Positions 46,957 through 54,929 of a stretch of 55,102 nt of DNA are shown here, piece by piece. The DNA is taken from assembly GCA_021826525.1 (NCBI GenBank), contig JAKAZU010000004.1:1-55102 (forward strand). Direction: 5' to 3'. The notes under the pieces were generated by a model. The model searched no databases, was not told the DNA's origin, and saw only the letters and a list, made by a program, of their open reading frames with translations. The number at the start of each line of letters is the position of its first letter. Within the stretch, counting starts at the first letter, position 1. Source of the stretch: Thermoplasmata archaeon. Its GTDB lineage: Archaea; Thermoplasmatota; Thermoplasmata; UBA184. Position numbers and translations under genes: made by a program.

Positions 46957-47973
46957 ATGAAGCTCGTGCACTTCTCTCTCGGTGACCAGTTCCACTTCGG
47001 GATGCTGACCGACGCGAACGAGTACATCGACCTCGACACCGCCTGTCGGGACTACTTCGGTGTCAACCCCATCAAGGGGGCCGATCCGAGCCGCTTCCGG
47101 GACATGCGGGCCTTCTTCGCCGGAGGCGCCGAGTCGGTCGAGATCACCCGGAAGATCCAGGAGTACATCGACCGGCGGCGCGCATCCGGATGGACCCCGC
47201 GCGCGGCGACGGGCGCCCGGTTCCTCTTCAAGCCCGAAGAGGGGGTCAAGCTGCTCGCGCCGGTCGTTCGCGGCGCGAAGATCTACTGCCTGTCGTCGAA
47301 CTCGCAGAGCCACATTACGGAAGAGGGGAAGCCCGCCCCGCGCCAGCCCCACTTCTTCACCCGATTCTTCAACAGTTTGGTCGGCCCGAGCGAGAGCCTG
47401 GTGATCCATTCCGCGGGAACGTTTCCCGACGTGGCGGTGGATCTCGCGGCGGTGGTCGGCAAGTCCGGCAAGCACATCCCGGCCTCCGAGGCGATGGCCT
47501 ACGTCGCCGGCTACACGATCGCGCTCGACATGGGCTACCGCGACCTCCAGTACCCGCCCGATAGCCCGACCGATTGGGTCATGGGCAAGGGCTTCGACGC
47601 TTCGATGGCCGTCGGCCCTTGGGTGGTGCCGAAGGAGGAGATCGGCGAACCCTACCCCCTCAAGATGGAACTCAAGGTCGCCGGGACCGTCCGGCAGTCC
47701 GGCGACACCAACGACTATCTCTTCCGCCTCCCCGAGGCGATCGCGCATCTTTCGCGCGGCATCACGCTCGAGCCGGGCGATCTGTTGAGCCTCGGCACGC
47801 TCGGGGGAACCCCGGGATTCGAGTTCGGGAAGGAGAGCCGCAAGCTCCGGGCCGGGGATTCGATCGAGGCGTCGATCGAGAAGATCGGGCGCCTGGTCAT
47901 GTCGGTGAAGGCCGAAGCTCCGCCTCGCCCCGCAGGACCAGAAACAGCGCCTGCGTCGTCGGTAGCTCGATAG
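46957..47973 (+). CDS. Fumarylacetoacetate hydrolase family protein with altered metal site
   Basis: 338 residues. The FAH-family core is present: P-H-F-F-T-R-F-F-N-S-L-V-G-P, G-T-F-P-D-V-A-V-D-L-A-A-V-V-G-K, A-Y-V-A-G-Y-T-I-A-L-D-M, G-K-G-F-D-A-S-M-A-V-G-P-W, and L-E-P-G-D-L-L-S-L-G-T-L-G-G. In active FAH enzymes the segment before V-I-G-K carries two glutamates (E-x-E) that bind the divalent metal; here the positions read A and D. The last segment, usually T-G-T-P, also differs. Hydrolase or decarboxylase activity may be reduced or changed. Its 3' end overlaps the convergent priS gene by 77 bp. The pathway is unknown. Confidence 0.85.
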   Translation: MKLVHFSLGDQFHFGMLTDANEYIDLDTACRDYFGVNPIKGADPSRFRDMRAFFAGGAESVEITRKIQEYIDRRRASGWTPRAATGARFLFKPEEGVKLLAPVVRGAKIYCLSSNSQSHITEEGKPAPRQPHFFTRFFNSLVGPSESLVIHSAGTFPDVAVDLAAVVGKSGKHIPASEAMAYVAGYTIALDMGYRDLQYPPDSPTDWVMGKGFDASMAVGPWVVPKEEIGEPYPLKMELKVAGTVRQSGDTNDYLFRLPEAIAHLSRGITLEPGDLLSLGTLGGTPGFEFGKESRKLRAGDSIEASIEKIGRLVMSVKAEAPPRPAGPETAPASSVAR

Positions 47974-49132
47974 GCTGTTCGGCCCGGACGCGCACCCCCC
48001 CGTCCGGGAACGGGTACTCGGCGTCGACCCGAGGGGTCACCCGAGCCCGTCCGGGCATCGCTTTCGCCACGACCGCGTCGCGGAACGGGTCGAAGGACTC
48101 GAGCCGGTCCCTTGGGAGCGCCGTGACACGCAAACCGGTTCCGCCGTGCAGAGATCCCGGCAGGCGGATCAGTCGGTGGATATCGGTCGTCACGGGCGCG
48201 TCCGTCTCACCCTGAACTACGATCTCGGCCTGCTTCAGCACGACCTCGAGCAGATCGTTGGGGACGAGGGTCGCGGGTACCGCGAGCTGCGGGTCGGAAC
48301 GGAACCGGCGGGCCCCACCCTCGGTGATCAAGAGCCCCGCCCAGCGACGCGCCTTCGGCCGCGGGACCCCCATCGCCTCGAGCTCGGCGGCCGCACCCTC
48401 GGTACCCAGGGCCTCCCACCGGGACAAGAGCGCGAGGAGCGCCCGGGTCTCACGCCCGGTCCACCCCGGAGCCTCGGGGGGGGCGAGATGGCGGGTCGGT
48501 GCGACCCGTCCGGCCGGTGGAGCGTCCTCCGAGCGAGGGTCGCCCTCCCTCCGGCGTCCGATCACGCTTCCCGGGTCAAAGCCCGTGCCGCTGAGGTAAT
48601 CGACCAGCTCTCGTCGCTCCGGGCTCGTGAGGGGAAGGAACCGCTCCTCCCGGACGTGGACGTGGTAGCCCCGACCGCCCGAGAATGCGAGGAGCATCGA
48701 TTGGGGATCGATGCCGAAGTCGCGGACCAGGAAGTCGTCGACCAGCGCGAGCAGTCGCTCCTTGACGAGGAGTAGCTGGCCCGCATAGTCCAGCTTCTCG
48801 GCCCCCCGCAGGTGGTCCGCATCTAGGTCGAAGATCAGGTCCGCGCCCAACCATTCCTTCTGCGCCATCGTCGGCTCGGACGGCTTACGATAATACGCCG
48901 TGGAGTAGTACACATGGCGTGGGACCTCGCCACGGAGAAAGCGCCCGAACTCTTCCGGAGTGCGGAACGACGCGTGCCGGCGCATCATCGTCTCTCGGGC
49001 GAAGGGGAACGCGGCGAACTCTCGCCGTAGGAGACGTGGGGGAGGGTCGATGGACGCGCTGCGGTAGTACTGGGCGAATCGGTCGCGCGCCCACGCGAGC
49101 GTCGGACCATCGAGCTCGACGACCTTCGCCAC
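47897..49132 (-). CDS. priS: DNA primase small (catalytic) subunit PriS
   Basis: Synthesises primers for replication. 411 residues from GTG. Seen: Y-Y-R-S-A near the N terminus, H-V-Y-Y-S-T-A-Y-Y-R-K-P, the catalytic motif D-L-D-A-D-H with Asp102 and Asp104, and S-G-G-R-G-Y-H-V-H at 151-159 that contacts nucleotide. A helical insertion of about 80 residues (about 195-275) before the second half accounts for extra length against ~350 in Pyrococcus; H-R-L-I-R-L-P-G-S-L-H-G near residue 325 is the last conserved motif. It is third in rio1-KH-priS, 3 nt behind the KH gene. The large subunit PriL is not in the window. Confidence 0.93.
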   Translation of the reverse strand: MAKVVELDGPTLAWARDRFAQYYRSASIDPPPRLLRREFAAFPFARETMMRRHASFRTPEEFGRFLRGEVPRHVYYSTAYYRKPSEPTMAQKEWLGADLIFDLDADHLRGAEKLDYAGQLLLVKERLLALVDDFLVRDFGIDPQSMLLAFSGGRGYHVHVREERFLPLTSPERRELVDYLSGTGFDPGSVIGRRREGDPRSEDAPPAGRVAPTRHLAPPEAPGWTGRETRALLALLSRWEALGTEGAAAELEAMGVPRPKARRWAGLLITEGGARRFRSDPQLAVPATLVPNDLLEVVLKQAEIVVQGETDAPVTTDIHRLIRLPGSLHGGTGLRVTALPRDRLESFDPFRDAVVAKAMPGRARVTPRVDAEYPFPDGGVRVRAEQPIELPTTQALFLVLRGEAELRPSPT

Positions 49133-49135
49133 CGG

Positions 49136-49705
49136 TCACTCCGCCCCGTCGAGATCGCTCGGGGTCGTCGCCGAGGCGACCGCCGAGTCGAACCGCAGCC
49201 GGGCGAGCAGATGGAAAACCGTGGAGTGCTCGCTGCCGTGCAGGAGGAGCTCTACCGCGCGACGGCCCCGATCGATTTGGTCGATGTCCCCGATCAACGC
49301 AACGGTGGACCCGTAAACGCTCATGAAGCAGCCCGACAGCTCCTCGATGCGCTCCCGTGCACGGCCGCGGGTGCCAATCAGGCGGGCCCGGATGCGACAC
49401 AACGCGGCCTTGTCGCGCTTCCCGGTCTCGAACTTGATGTCGAGGATCGCGAGCACGGCGTTCTCTCGGGTCAGCCGGAACGCGCGGCCCGGCGAAAAGC
49501 CCCGGCCGATGGCGAGGGTGATGTCCCGCGCCCGCATCGCGGCGTCGGGATCTTCGTCCGGAGAGGCAATGCGTACCTCGCCCTCGGAGGCATCGACCTC
49601 GAGCTCGGCGCCCGTGCGCATCGCGATCTCCCTCTTCGTTCGCCCTGCGGGGCCGATCAGCACCCCGATCCGATCCTCGGGAATTCGCGCGTATAGGACC
49701 GGCAT
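49136..49705 (-). CDS. KH-domain ribosome biogenesis protein (archaeal Dim2/Pno1-like)
   Basis: 189 residues with two KH domains. The first (about 4-70) has I-P-E-D-R-I-G-V-L-I-G-P-A-G-R-T-K-R-E-I, with the RNA-binding G-P-A-G loop at 18-21. The second (about 85-170) has A-R-L-I-G-T-R-G-R-A-R-E-R-I-E-E-L-S-G. Archaeal Dim2/Pno1 proteins bind the 3' end of 16S rRNA precursor and work with the Rio kinase; here the rio1 gene is directly upstream (2 nt gap), the same pairing seen in many euryarchaea. priS follows after 3 nt. Confidence 0.92.
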   Translation of the reverse strand: MPVLYARIPEDRIGVLIGPAGRTKREIAMRTGAELEVDASEGEVRIASPDEDPDAAMRARDITLAIGRGFSPGRAFRLTRENAVLAILDIKFETGKRDKAALCRIRARLIGTRGRARERIEELSGCFMSVYGSTVALIGDIDQIDRGRRAVELLLHGSEHSTVFHLLARLRFDSAVASATTPSDLDGAE

Positions 49706-49707
49706 TG

Positions 49708-50487
49708 CTATTCCTCGGTGGATTTCGGCGACGGGCGGATGCGTTCTAGGAACTCCTCGGTCTTGACCTTTAGTCCCTCCCGTCCGAGGAACTCGGCCAG
49801 GTGGCCGACGTCACGCTCGAGCAGTCGCTTCGCCTCCGGATGCTCGGCGGAAACGGCCTGCGCCACATCGATGGTGACGACCTTGCCCTCGTGGTAAAGG
49901 AGGTTGTAGGGAGAGAGGTCCCCATGGACGAGCCTCGCGATCTCCCACATCTTGCGGATCTGCTCGACCAAGTCGTCGTAGAGCCCGGGCAAGTCCTCCA
50001 CGAGCGCATCCTTCAGCCGAGGAGCGGCTCCCTCGGGGCCGCCGATGTACTCCATCACGAGGACGTTCCGAAAGTGACCCAAGGGCTCGGGGACTCGGAC
50101 GCCCGCGGCTCTCAGGCGACCGAGTATCGTGTGCTCTCGCCGCGTCCAGGCCGGGATTAGCGTGCGCAAGTTCCGGACGGAGACTTCGCGACGGAGCTCC
50201 TCCAAGGCGTAGAGCGGGAAACGGCGAAACGTTGCGTTTCCGACCCGGTACACCTTGATCGCGACCCACCGCTTTCCCTTCGTACCGCGAAAGACCCCAC
50301 CCTCCTTACCGGTAGAGATCGGATGGTCGATCGCGTCGAAATAGCCTTGGTTGATGAGGCGGGAAATCGCGAGGAGGGTAGGATGGTCGAAAAATTCGTC
50401 CAGAACTTTCCCCTGATGGGCCTCCTTGCGGCGGTCCTGTAGGCGCTCGGGCCGGGTAGGGTACATGATCTCCTCGGGGCGCGGCAT
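49708..50487 (-). CDS. rio1: Rio1-type atypical serine kinase/ATPase
   Basis: 259 residues. Rio1 acts in late maturation of the small ribosomal subunit. Seen: V-L-D-E-F-F-D-H-P-T-L, the ATP loop I-S-T-G-K-E-G-G-V-F-R-G, V-A-I-K-V-Y-R with the catalytic Lys, the hinge V-M-E-Y-I-G, the catalytic loop H-G-D-L-S-P-Y-N-L-L-Y and the metal Asp in V-T-I-D-V-A-Q-A-V. An in-frame ATG 78 nt upstream (50565) gives a low-complexity extension; the ATG at 50487 is chosen, with a TATA-like CCTATC 28-36 nt before it. The ATG at 50466 is also possible. Confidence 0.92.
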   Translation of the reverse strand: MPRPEEIMYPTRPERLQDRRKEAHQGKVLDEFFDHPTLLAISRLINQGYFDAIDHPISTGKEGGVFRGTKGKRWVAIKVYRVGNATFRRFPLYALEELRREVSVRNLRTLIPAWTRREHTILGRLRAAGVRVPEPLGHFRNVLVMEYIGGPEGAAPRLKDALVEDLPGLYDDLVEQIRKMWEIARLVHGDLSPYNLLYHEGKVVTIDVAQAVSAEHPEAKRLLERDVGHLAEFLGREGLKVKTEEFLERIRPSPKSTEE

Positions 50488-50581
50488 TTCAGGATTGGAA
50501 TCGTTTCGAGCGGATAGGATGATAGGGGGACCCGGTGGTTGAGAGCCTCCCCGCCGCCCGCTCACCCTTTGGACAGCTCGT

Positions 50582-50590
50582 CTATATGAG
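50582..50590 (+). promoter_or_regulatory. TATA-like element of the 66-aa gene
   Basis: CTATATGAG is centred about 26 nt before the TTG at 50612, in the GC-rich region between the divergent rio1 and the NfeD genes. Confidence 0.45.
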
Positions 50591-50611
50591 TATCTCCACG
50601 CCCTCGGCTAC

Positions 50612-50812
50612 TTGGACGAGGGCGAAGTACGTCGGGTCACGGCGTACGTGACCCAGCGCGCCTTCGGGCCGGACCACCCGGCATCGCGTATGGCGAGCGG
50701 CGACCTGTGGCGCATGTTTCCTTTCCTTTCCTACACCCGAGGCGGCAACGGCCAGAGCATTCGGATCGTCCGTCAATTCGATACGAGCTCGACCGATACG
50801 TACATCCGGTAA
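50612..50812 (+). CDS. Small hypothetical protein with TTG start
   Basis: 66 residues. The frame is open from 50543 but has no other start codon; a TTG lies about 27 nt behind a clear TATA-like element, which would make it leaderless. The protein has L-D-E-G-E-V-R-R-V-T-A-Y-V-T-Q-R-A-F, a helix-like start, then a loop rich in R/S/G and a strand-like end S-I-R-I-V-R-Q-F-D-T. I do not recognise it. The overall composition (aromatic and charged residues in mixed order) is more protein-like than antisense frames around it. It stands before nfeD on the same strand, 63 nt apart. Confidence 0.45.
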   Translation: MDEGEVRRVTAYVTQRAFGPDHPASRMASGDLWRMFPFLSYTRGGNGQSIRIVRQFDTSSTDTYIR

Positions 50813-50875
50813 GGAACTCCCGGTCCCTCGACAGCGCCAAATACATGCGACCCGCTGGGTGCGCGGTCGAGGACG

Positions 50876-51346
50876 ATGGTGGATGCAGCAGCGGTCGCGG
50901 CCATCGTCCTGATGGTCGTGGGCGTGGCCCTGTTCGCGCTCGAGTTGTTCCACCCCGGTGCCCTCCTGCTCATCCCGGGATCGGTGCTCCTCGCCGGAGG
51001 GTTGCTCTACCTCTTCCTCCCTTCGCTGCTCCTCAATAGCTGGGTGGGCATTGTGGTCGTGACCGCGGCTGCGGTCGCCGGCGCGCTCATCGAGATTCCC
51101 TACTACCGGCACGTATCGCCCGGCCATCCTCCGATGACGACAATGCCCATGACGCTTGTCGGAAAGGAGGGTATCGTCGTCGTCGACGTGATTCCCAACA
51201 CCCTGCGCGGGAAGGTTCGCGTCGGTTCCGAGATCTGGAGCGCGAACTCGTCGATCCCGATTTCAGCCGGCACTCCTGTTCGGATCGTCTCGGGAGAAGG
51301 GGTCTCGATCAAGGTCGTGCCGATCGCTTCGGCCCCGGCATCCTAG
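50876..51346 (+). CDS. nfeD: NfeD-like membrane protein
   Basis: 156 residues of the short NfeD type. Two to three hydrophobic segments (about 5-25, 29-49, 54-72) are followed by a small beta-barrel (OB-like) domain from about 90 to 150 with L-V-G-K-E-G-I-V-V, V-R-V-G-S-E-I-W-S-A and G-T-P-V-R-I-V. NfeD proteins pair with SPFH/stomatin proteins in one operon across bacteria and archaea and are thought to act in membrane-domain organisation or membrane protein quality control; the SPFH gene follows after 53 nt. No protease domain is fused to it. Confidence 0.9.
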   Translation: MVDAAAVAAIVLMVVGVALFALELFHPGALLLIPGSVLLAGGLLYLFLPSLLLNSWVGIVVVTAAAVAGALIEIPYYRHVSPGHPPMTTMPMTLVGKEGIVVVDVIPNTLRGKVRVGSEIWSANSSIPISAGTPVRIVSGEGVSIKVVPIASAPAS

Positions 51347-51399
51347 GCGCGAGCGACGAGCTTAATCACGGGCTTCCGTATGGAGGCCCGGGTACATCG

Positions 51400-52617
51400 A
51401 TGGTTTCGGACATCACCGTTGTCGAAGTCGCACTGGCCGCCATCGTCGTCGTCGTTATTCTCCTCATCCTCCTGCAGCGGATGCTGTACACGATCCAGCC
51501 GTACCAGCAAGGGGTGGTGACCCGGCTGGGTTCCTACGTCCGCACACTGAATCCCGGCTTCCAGGTCGTCAGCCCCCTCGCGGTCATCCTGAAGGTTGAC
51601 CTGCGTACGCAAGTCCTCGAGGTCCCGCGCCAGGAAGTCATCACCAAGGACAACTCGCCGACGAACGTCGACGCGATTATTTACATCAAGGTCGTGGACT
51701 CCCCGAAGGCCCTCTTCCAAGTACAGGACTACCACGTTGCGACGGTCGCCCTCGCCCAGACGACGCTGCGCAGCGTCATCGGCGATATGGAACTGGACGA
51801 GATCTTGTACAACCGGGAGCGGATCAACACCCGCCTCCGAGACATCCTCGATGAAGCGACCGACCGCTGGGGCGTCCGCGTCGAGGCGGTTGAGATCAAG
51901 GAGGTCGACCCGGTCGGCCCCGTCAAGTCGGCGATGGAAGAGCAGACCGCTGCCGAACGCCAGCGGAGGGCCGCGGTGCTACGGGCGGACGGAGAGAAGC
52001 GGTCCGCCATCCTCGTGTCGGAAGGCCAGAAGCGATCGCGCATCCTGCAGGCGGAGGGGGTCCGGCAGTCGAAGATCCTCGAGGCCGAGGGTGCGCGGGT
52101 GGCGACAATCCTCGAGGCGCAGGGGGAGGCCCAACGCCTCCGTATCCTTGCCCTCGGAGCGAGCCCGCTCGATGCCAAGGCGCTCACCGTCCTCTCGCTC
52201 GACACGCTTACCGCGGTAGGGGATGGCCAAGCGACGAAGATCCTCTTCCCGTTCGAGTTCTCGCGGCTGATGGAGGGGGCGGCCGAGTACCTCGGAACGT
52301 CGCGTACCGTCCCCGACCGCTCGCTCAACACCATGGAGGACTTGGAGAAGCGGATCGGTTCGATGAACGACATCCTAGGCCCGATTCCGCGCCAAGAGGA
52401 GTTGATGACGGAGATCAAGTCCATCGAGGACGAGATCAAAGCCGAGTCCGACGAGTCGACCGCGATGGTCGGACCCTTCGGAGGGGCGCACGCCGCCAAA
52501 GTAGTGGCCCCCGATCTCCCGGACCCGGACGCCGTCGCACCGCCCCCACCCCCGGCCGCCGCGACTCCACCGGCGCGCAAACCCGGCCCACCTCCCTCGA
52601 CCACGGACCCGGTCTGA
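51400..52617 (+). CDS. SPFH/stomatin-family membrane protein
   Basis: 405 residues. An N-terminal membrane helix (about 7-25) is followed by the SPFH/Band 7 domain (about 30-190: Q-P-Y-Q-Q-G-V-V-T-R-L-G-S-Y at the start, V-I-T-K-D-N-S-P-T-N-V-D-A, L-D-E-I-L-Y-N-R-E-R-I-N, V-E-I-K-E-V-D-P). From about 190 to 250 is a long coiled-coil of repeated E-G-x-K/R-R/Q-S-x-I-L units, typical of stomatin oligomers. The final ~50 residues are Pro/Ala-rich and likely unstructured. Forms oligomeric rings or scaffolds with NfeD at the membrane. A TATA-like GCTTAATC is about 37 nt upstream, so it may also have its own promoter. Confidence 0.93.
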   Translation: MVSDITVVEVALAAIVVVVILLILLQRMLYTIQPYQQGVVTRLGSYVRTLNPGFQVVSPLAVILKVDLRTQVLEVPRQEVITKDNSPTNVDAIIYIKVVDSPKALFQVQDYHVATVALAQTTLRSVIGDMELDEILYNRERINTRLRDILDEATDRWGVRVEAVEIKEVDPVGPVKSAMEEQTAAERQRRAAVLRADGEKRSAILVSEGQKRSRILQAEGVRQSKILEAEGARVATILEAQGEAQRLRILALGASPLDAKALTVLSLDTLTAVGDGQATKILFPFEFSRLMEGAAEYLGTSRTVPDRSLNTMEDLEKRIGSMNDILGPIPRQEELMTEIKSIEDEIKAESDESTAMVGPFGGAHAAKVVAPDLPDPDAVAPPPPPAAATPPARKPGPPPSTTDPV

Positions 52618-52671
52618 AGTCCGGGCTCGGAACGACAGCATCGAATACCGGCCGGTCGTGGACGTGAATCG

Positions 52672-53463
52672 ATGAGCGACCCGCTCCGAGTCGAGCGCCG
52701 AGGCTCGATCGCCCTCCTCACGATCGATCGCCCGGAGCGCCGCAATGCGCTCGATATCCCAGCGATGCGGCAGCTCAAGGAGAAGGTCCAGGGCCTTCAC
52801 CTGGACCCGGAGATCCGCGCCGTCGTCCTCACGGGCGCGGGCGATTCGTTCAGCGCCGGCGGCGATGTCGCTACGATGGGTCAATTCCTCGACCGCGGCG
52901 AGCTCCCCCGCTTGTTCCACGAGCTCACGGCGGAGATGGAGCAGGTCATCCGCGAGATCGTCACGATGCCGAAGCCGGTGGTCGCCGCGATTCCCGGGGT
53001 CGCGGCCGGTGGAGGGCTTTCCCTCGCCCTTGCCTGTGATTGGCGCATCGCAAGCGAAAGAGCCCTCCTGGTACCCGCCTTCTCCCGCTTGGGAGCCGTC
53101 CCCGACGGCGGCCTTACGTACTTTCTTCCGCACTATCTGGGCATCGGCGGTGCTCAGGCACTGCTCTTCGCGGACGCGCGCGTGCCGGCCGCTCGCGCGC
53201 TCGAACTCAGCCTCGTCCACGAGGTCGTGCCGGCGGACCAGCTCACCGCCCGAGCCTGGGAACGGGCGCACGAGCTCGCCACGGGCCCGACCCGGGCCTG
53301 GGCATGGGTGAAACGTCTGACGGTCTCGGCGTTCGGCCAGAGCCTCGAGTCCCAGCTGGCCCTCGAACGGAAAGGGGCGGTCGAAGCGGCCCAAGGACCC
53401 GAGCTCGCCGAGGGGATCCGCGCGTTCCGGGAAAAGCGCCCGCCTCGTTTCGAAGGTGCCTAG
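52672..53463 (+). CDS. Enoyl-CoA hydratase/isomerase family protein
   Basis: 263 residues, one crotonase domain. Seen: I-D-R-P-E-R-R-N-A-L, F-S-A-G-G-D-V with the first oxyanion backbone, and P-G-V-A-A-G-G-G-L-S-L-A-L-A-C-D with the second. The catalytic glutamates of hydratases are not obvious: the A-F-S-R-L-G-A-V-P-D-G-G segment has an Asp at the position where isomerases and the PaaG type carry their catalytic acid. Isomerase or another crotonase activity is therefore possible. It complements the fused hydratase at 31457. Its end overlaps the convergent GNAT gene by 4 bp. Confidence 0.9.
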   Translation: MSDPLRVERRGSIALLTIDRPERRNALDIPAMRQLKEKVQGLHLDPEIRAVVLTGAGDSFSAGGDVATMGQFLDRGELPRLFHELTAEMEQVIREIVTMPKPVVAAIPGVAAGGGLSLALACDWRIASERALLVPAFSRLGAVPDGGLTYFLPHYLGIGGAQALLFADARVPAARALELSLVHEVVPADQLTARAWERAHELATGPTRAWAWVKRLTVSAFGQSLESQLALERKGAVEAAQGPELAEGIRAFREKRPPRFEGA

Positions 53464-54764
53464 GGCGGAGGGTGGCCCGGCCACGGGCGGTCGAGCTTTT
53501 GTTCGAGATCTCGACGCACTCCCGGCCACTCGCTCGCCAGGATGCTGTAACAGACCGAGGACCGGTAGATACCGCTCGGCAGCTTGAGATGCTCGCGAAG
53601 TACCCCCTCCCGCCGGGCCCCTAGCCGCTCGATCGCTCGTTGCGAACGCTCGTTCCGCGAGTCCGTGCGCAACTCCATCCGGTGCGCGTGCTCGGCCTCG
53701 AACGCGTGCCGCAGGAGGAGGTACTTCGCTTCGGTGTTGATCGGCGTTCGCCACAGCGCGGAATCGATCCAGGTGCCGACCTCGGCCGACCGGTCGGCTC
53801 GTTCGATGTCCAAGTAACGGCACATCCCCACGACGCGGTCCTCGGTTAGGGAGCGGATCACGAAGGGGAGGACTTCGCCGCGTTCCTGCTGCGCCAGCAG
53901 CATCTCCACGAGCGCGGTCATCTCCGCCTCGTTGCGACCCGGGCCGATCCGCAACCACTGCCAGACTTGGGGGTCCCGACCCGCTCGGGCGAGTCCGGCG
54001 ATGTGACGGCGCTCTAGCGGAACGAGCTCGATCCACCGACCTCGAAGAACACCCGCATGCCGAAAGCGGAGCGGCGGGGGAGGTTCGACCGGTCGGCTCC
54101 GCGGCAGACCTGCGTCGTTCGAGACGCGCGCCGCAGTCGCCGAGCCGGTGGGCGAAGGGCTCCACGGGCGAGCGAGCCGCGCGTCGAGCTTGGCCCGTAC
54201 TTTCGCCCACTCGGAACGAAGGACGCCGAACTGCACGCTCGTGCGGAACCACCCGTCCGCGAGCAGTACGTTCTCTCGTAGCGCGGCCTCGCGAGTGGCT
54301 CCGAGGTCCAGGATGGCGTGCTGTGACCGCTCGTTGCGCAGGTCGGTCTGAAGACTGACCCGATGCGCCCGACCCTCCTCGAAGGCATGGGTGAACAGGA
54401 CCCGCTTACAATCCGAGTTGATCGGTGTTCTCCAGTACGCAGAGTCGAGCCAAGTGCCGCCCACCTCCACGGACTCGTTCGCGGTGTCGATGTGGTGGTA
54501 TCCCGTGGCGCCTACCAGCCAGCCGCTCGTTTCGAGCCGTATCGCGAACATGACCGATTGGCCGGCCGCGACCGCCGAGTCATACCCCTGCACGTAGGCG
54601 CGAGCATCTTCGAGCGTCGTCCCAGGCCGATGACGTAGGTAGCGCTGCACCTCGGGCGAAGCGGCGGCGCGCAGGAGTTCCGGTGCGTCGTCGACGGATA
54701 AGGGCCGAAGGTCCACGTAACGTCCCTTCAGCCGCAGGTCGGGGGCGAACTGGTCGGAACGCAT
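53460..54764 (-). CDS. Tandem RimJ/RimL-type GNAT acetyltransferase (two domains)
   Basis: 434 residues with two copies of the same GNAT fold. Both copies have R-x-V/I-x-L-x-P-L near their start, G-x-x-x-Y-x-x-I-x-x-A-x-x-S/R-x-E-V-G-T-W-x-D-S-A-x-W-R-T-P-I-N, a helix A-F-E, and H-R-x-x-L-x-T-D-x-R-N-E-R-S-Q-x-A-I-x-x-L-G-A-x-R-E-x-x-L-R; the first runs about 8-200, the second about 230-428, joined by a Pro-rich linker. This is a clear internal duplication. The family usually acetylates protein N termini or antibiotics. An in-frame GTG 21 nt upstream is less likely because a TATA-like AGTTATCC lies 28 nt before the ATG chosen. Confidence 0.85.
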   Translation of the reverse strand: MRSDQFAPDLRLKGRYVDLRPLSVDDAPELLRAAASPEVQRYLRHRPGTTLEDARAYVQGYDSAVAAGQSVMFAIRLETSGWLVGATGYHHIDTANESVEVGGTWLDSAYWRTPINSDCKRVLFTHAFEEGRAHRVSLQTDLRNERSQHAILDLGATREAALRENVLLADGWFRTSVQFGVLRSEWAKVRAKLDARLARPWSPSPTGSATAARVSNDAGLPRSRPVEPPPPLRFRHAGVLRGRWIELVPLERRHIAGLARAGRDPQVWQWLRIGPGRNEAEMTALVEMLLAQQERGEVLPFVIRSLTEDRVVGMCRYLDIERADRSAEVGTWIDSALWRTPINTEAKYLLLRHAFEAEHAHRMELRTDSRNERSQRAIERLGARREGVLREHLKLPSGIYRSSVCYSILASEWPGVRRDLEQKLDRPWPGHPPP

Positions 54765-54851
54765 CGCGACGCTGTGGACCCGCACCGGATAACTTCGACG
54801 GGGGCATTCGCACCGCTCCGTTGCGCCCGTTTACGTCAAGAAATGGAGCAC

Positions 54852-54866
54852 GGCTTAAATAAAGCC
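54852..54866 (+). promoter_or_regulatory. TATA-like element inside an inverted repeat, upstream of the nuoA-like gene
   Basis: GGCTT-AAATA-AAGCC: a perfect 5-bp inverted repeat around AAATA. It is about 55 nt before the nuoA-like ATG and about 32 nt before a short upstream frame at 54891. Confidence 0.45.
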
Positions 54867-54890
54867 CCGCGGTCGGACGTACGTCACTGG

Positions 54891-54929
54891 ATGAGCGGCA
54901 GGAGGGAAGGAAAATGGATGCCGGCGTAA
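54891..54929 (+). other. Possible 12-codon upstream frame overlapping the nuoA-like start
   Basis: ATG at 54891 opens a frame of 12 codons ending at TAA in 54927-54929. It lies at leaderless spacing from the TATA-like element and overlaps the nuoA-like start in another frame. It encodes M-S-G-R-R-E-G-K-W-M-P-A. It could couple translation or be accidental. Confidence 0.25.

Noticed and set aside
50582..51127. A 181-codon frame on the minus strand overlapping the 66-aa and NfeD genes
   Set aside because: It is antisense to the NfeD gene, whose membrane and barrel pattern is clear, and has a composition typical of shadow frames.
52375..54252. A 625-codon open frame on the minus strand
   Set aside because: It is antisense to the SPFH and crotonase genes and out of frame with the tandem GNAT gene; no domain is recognisable.
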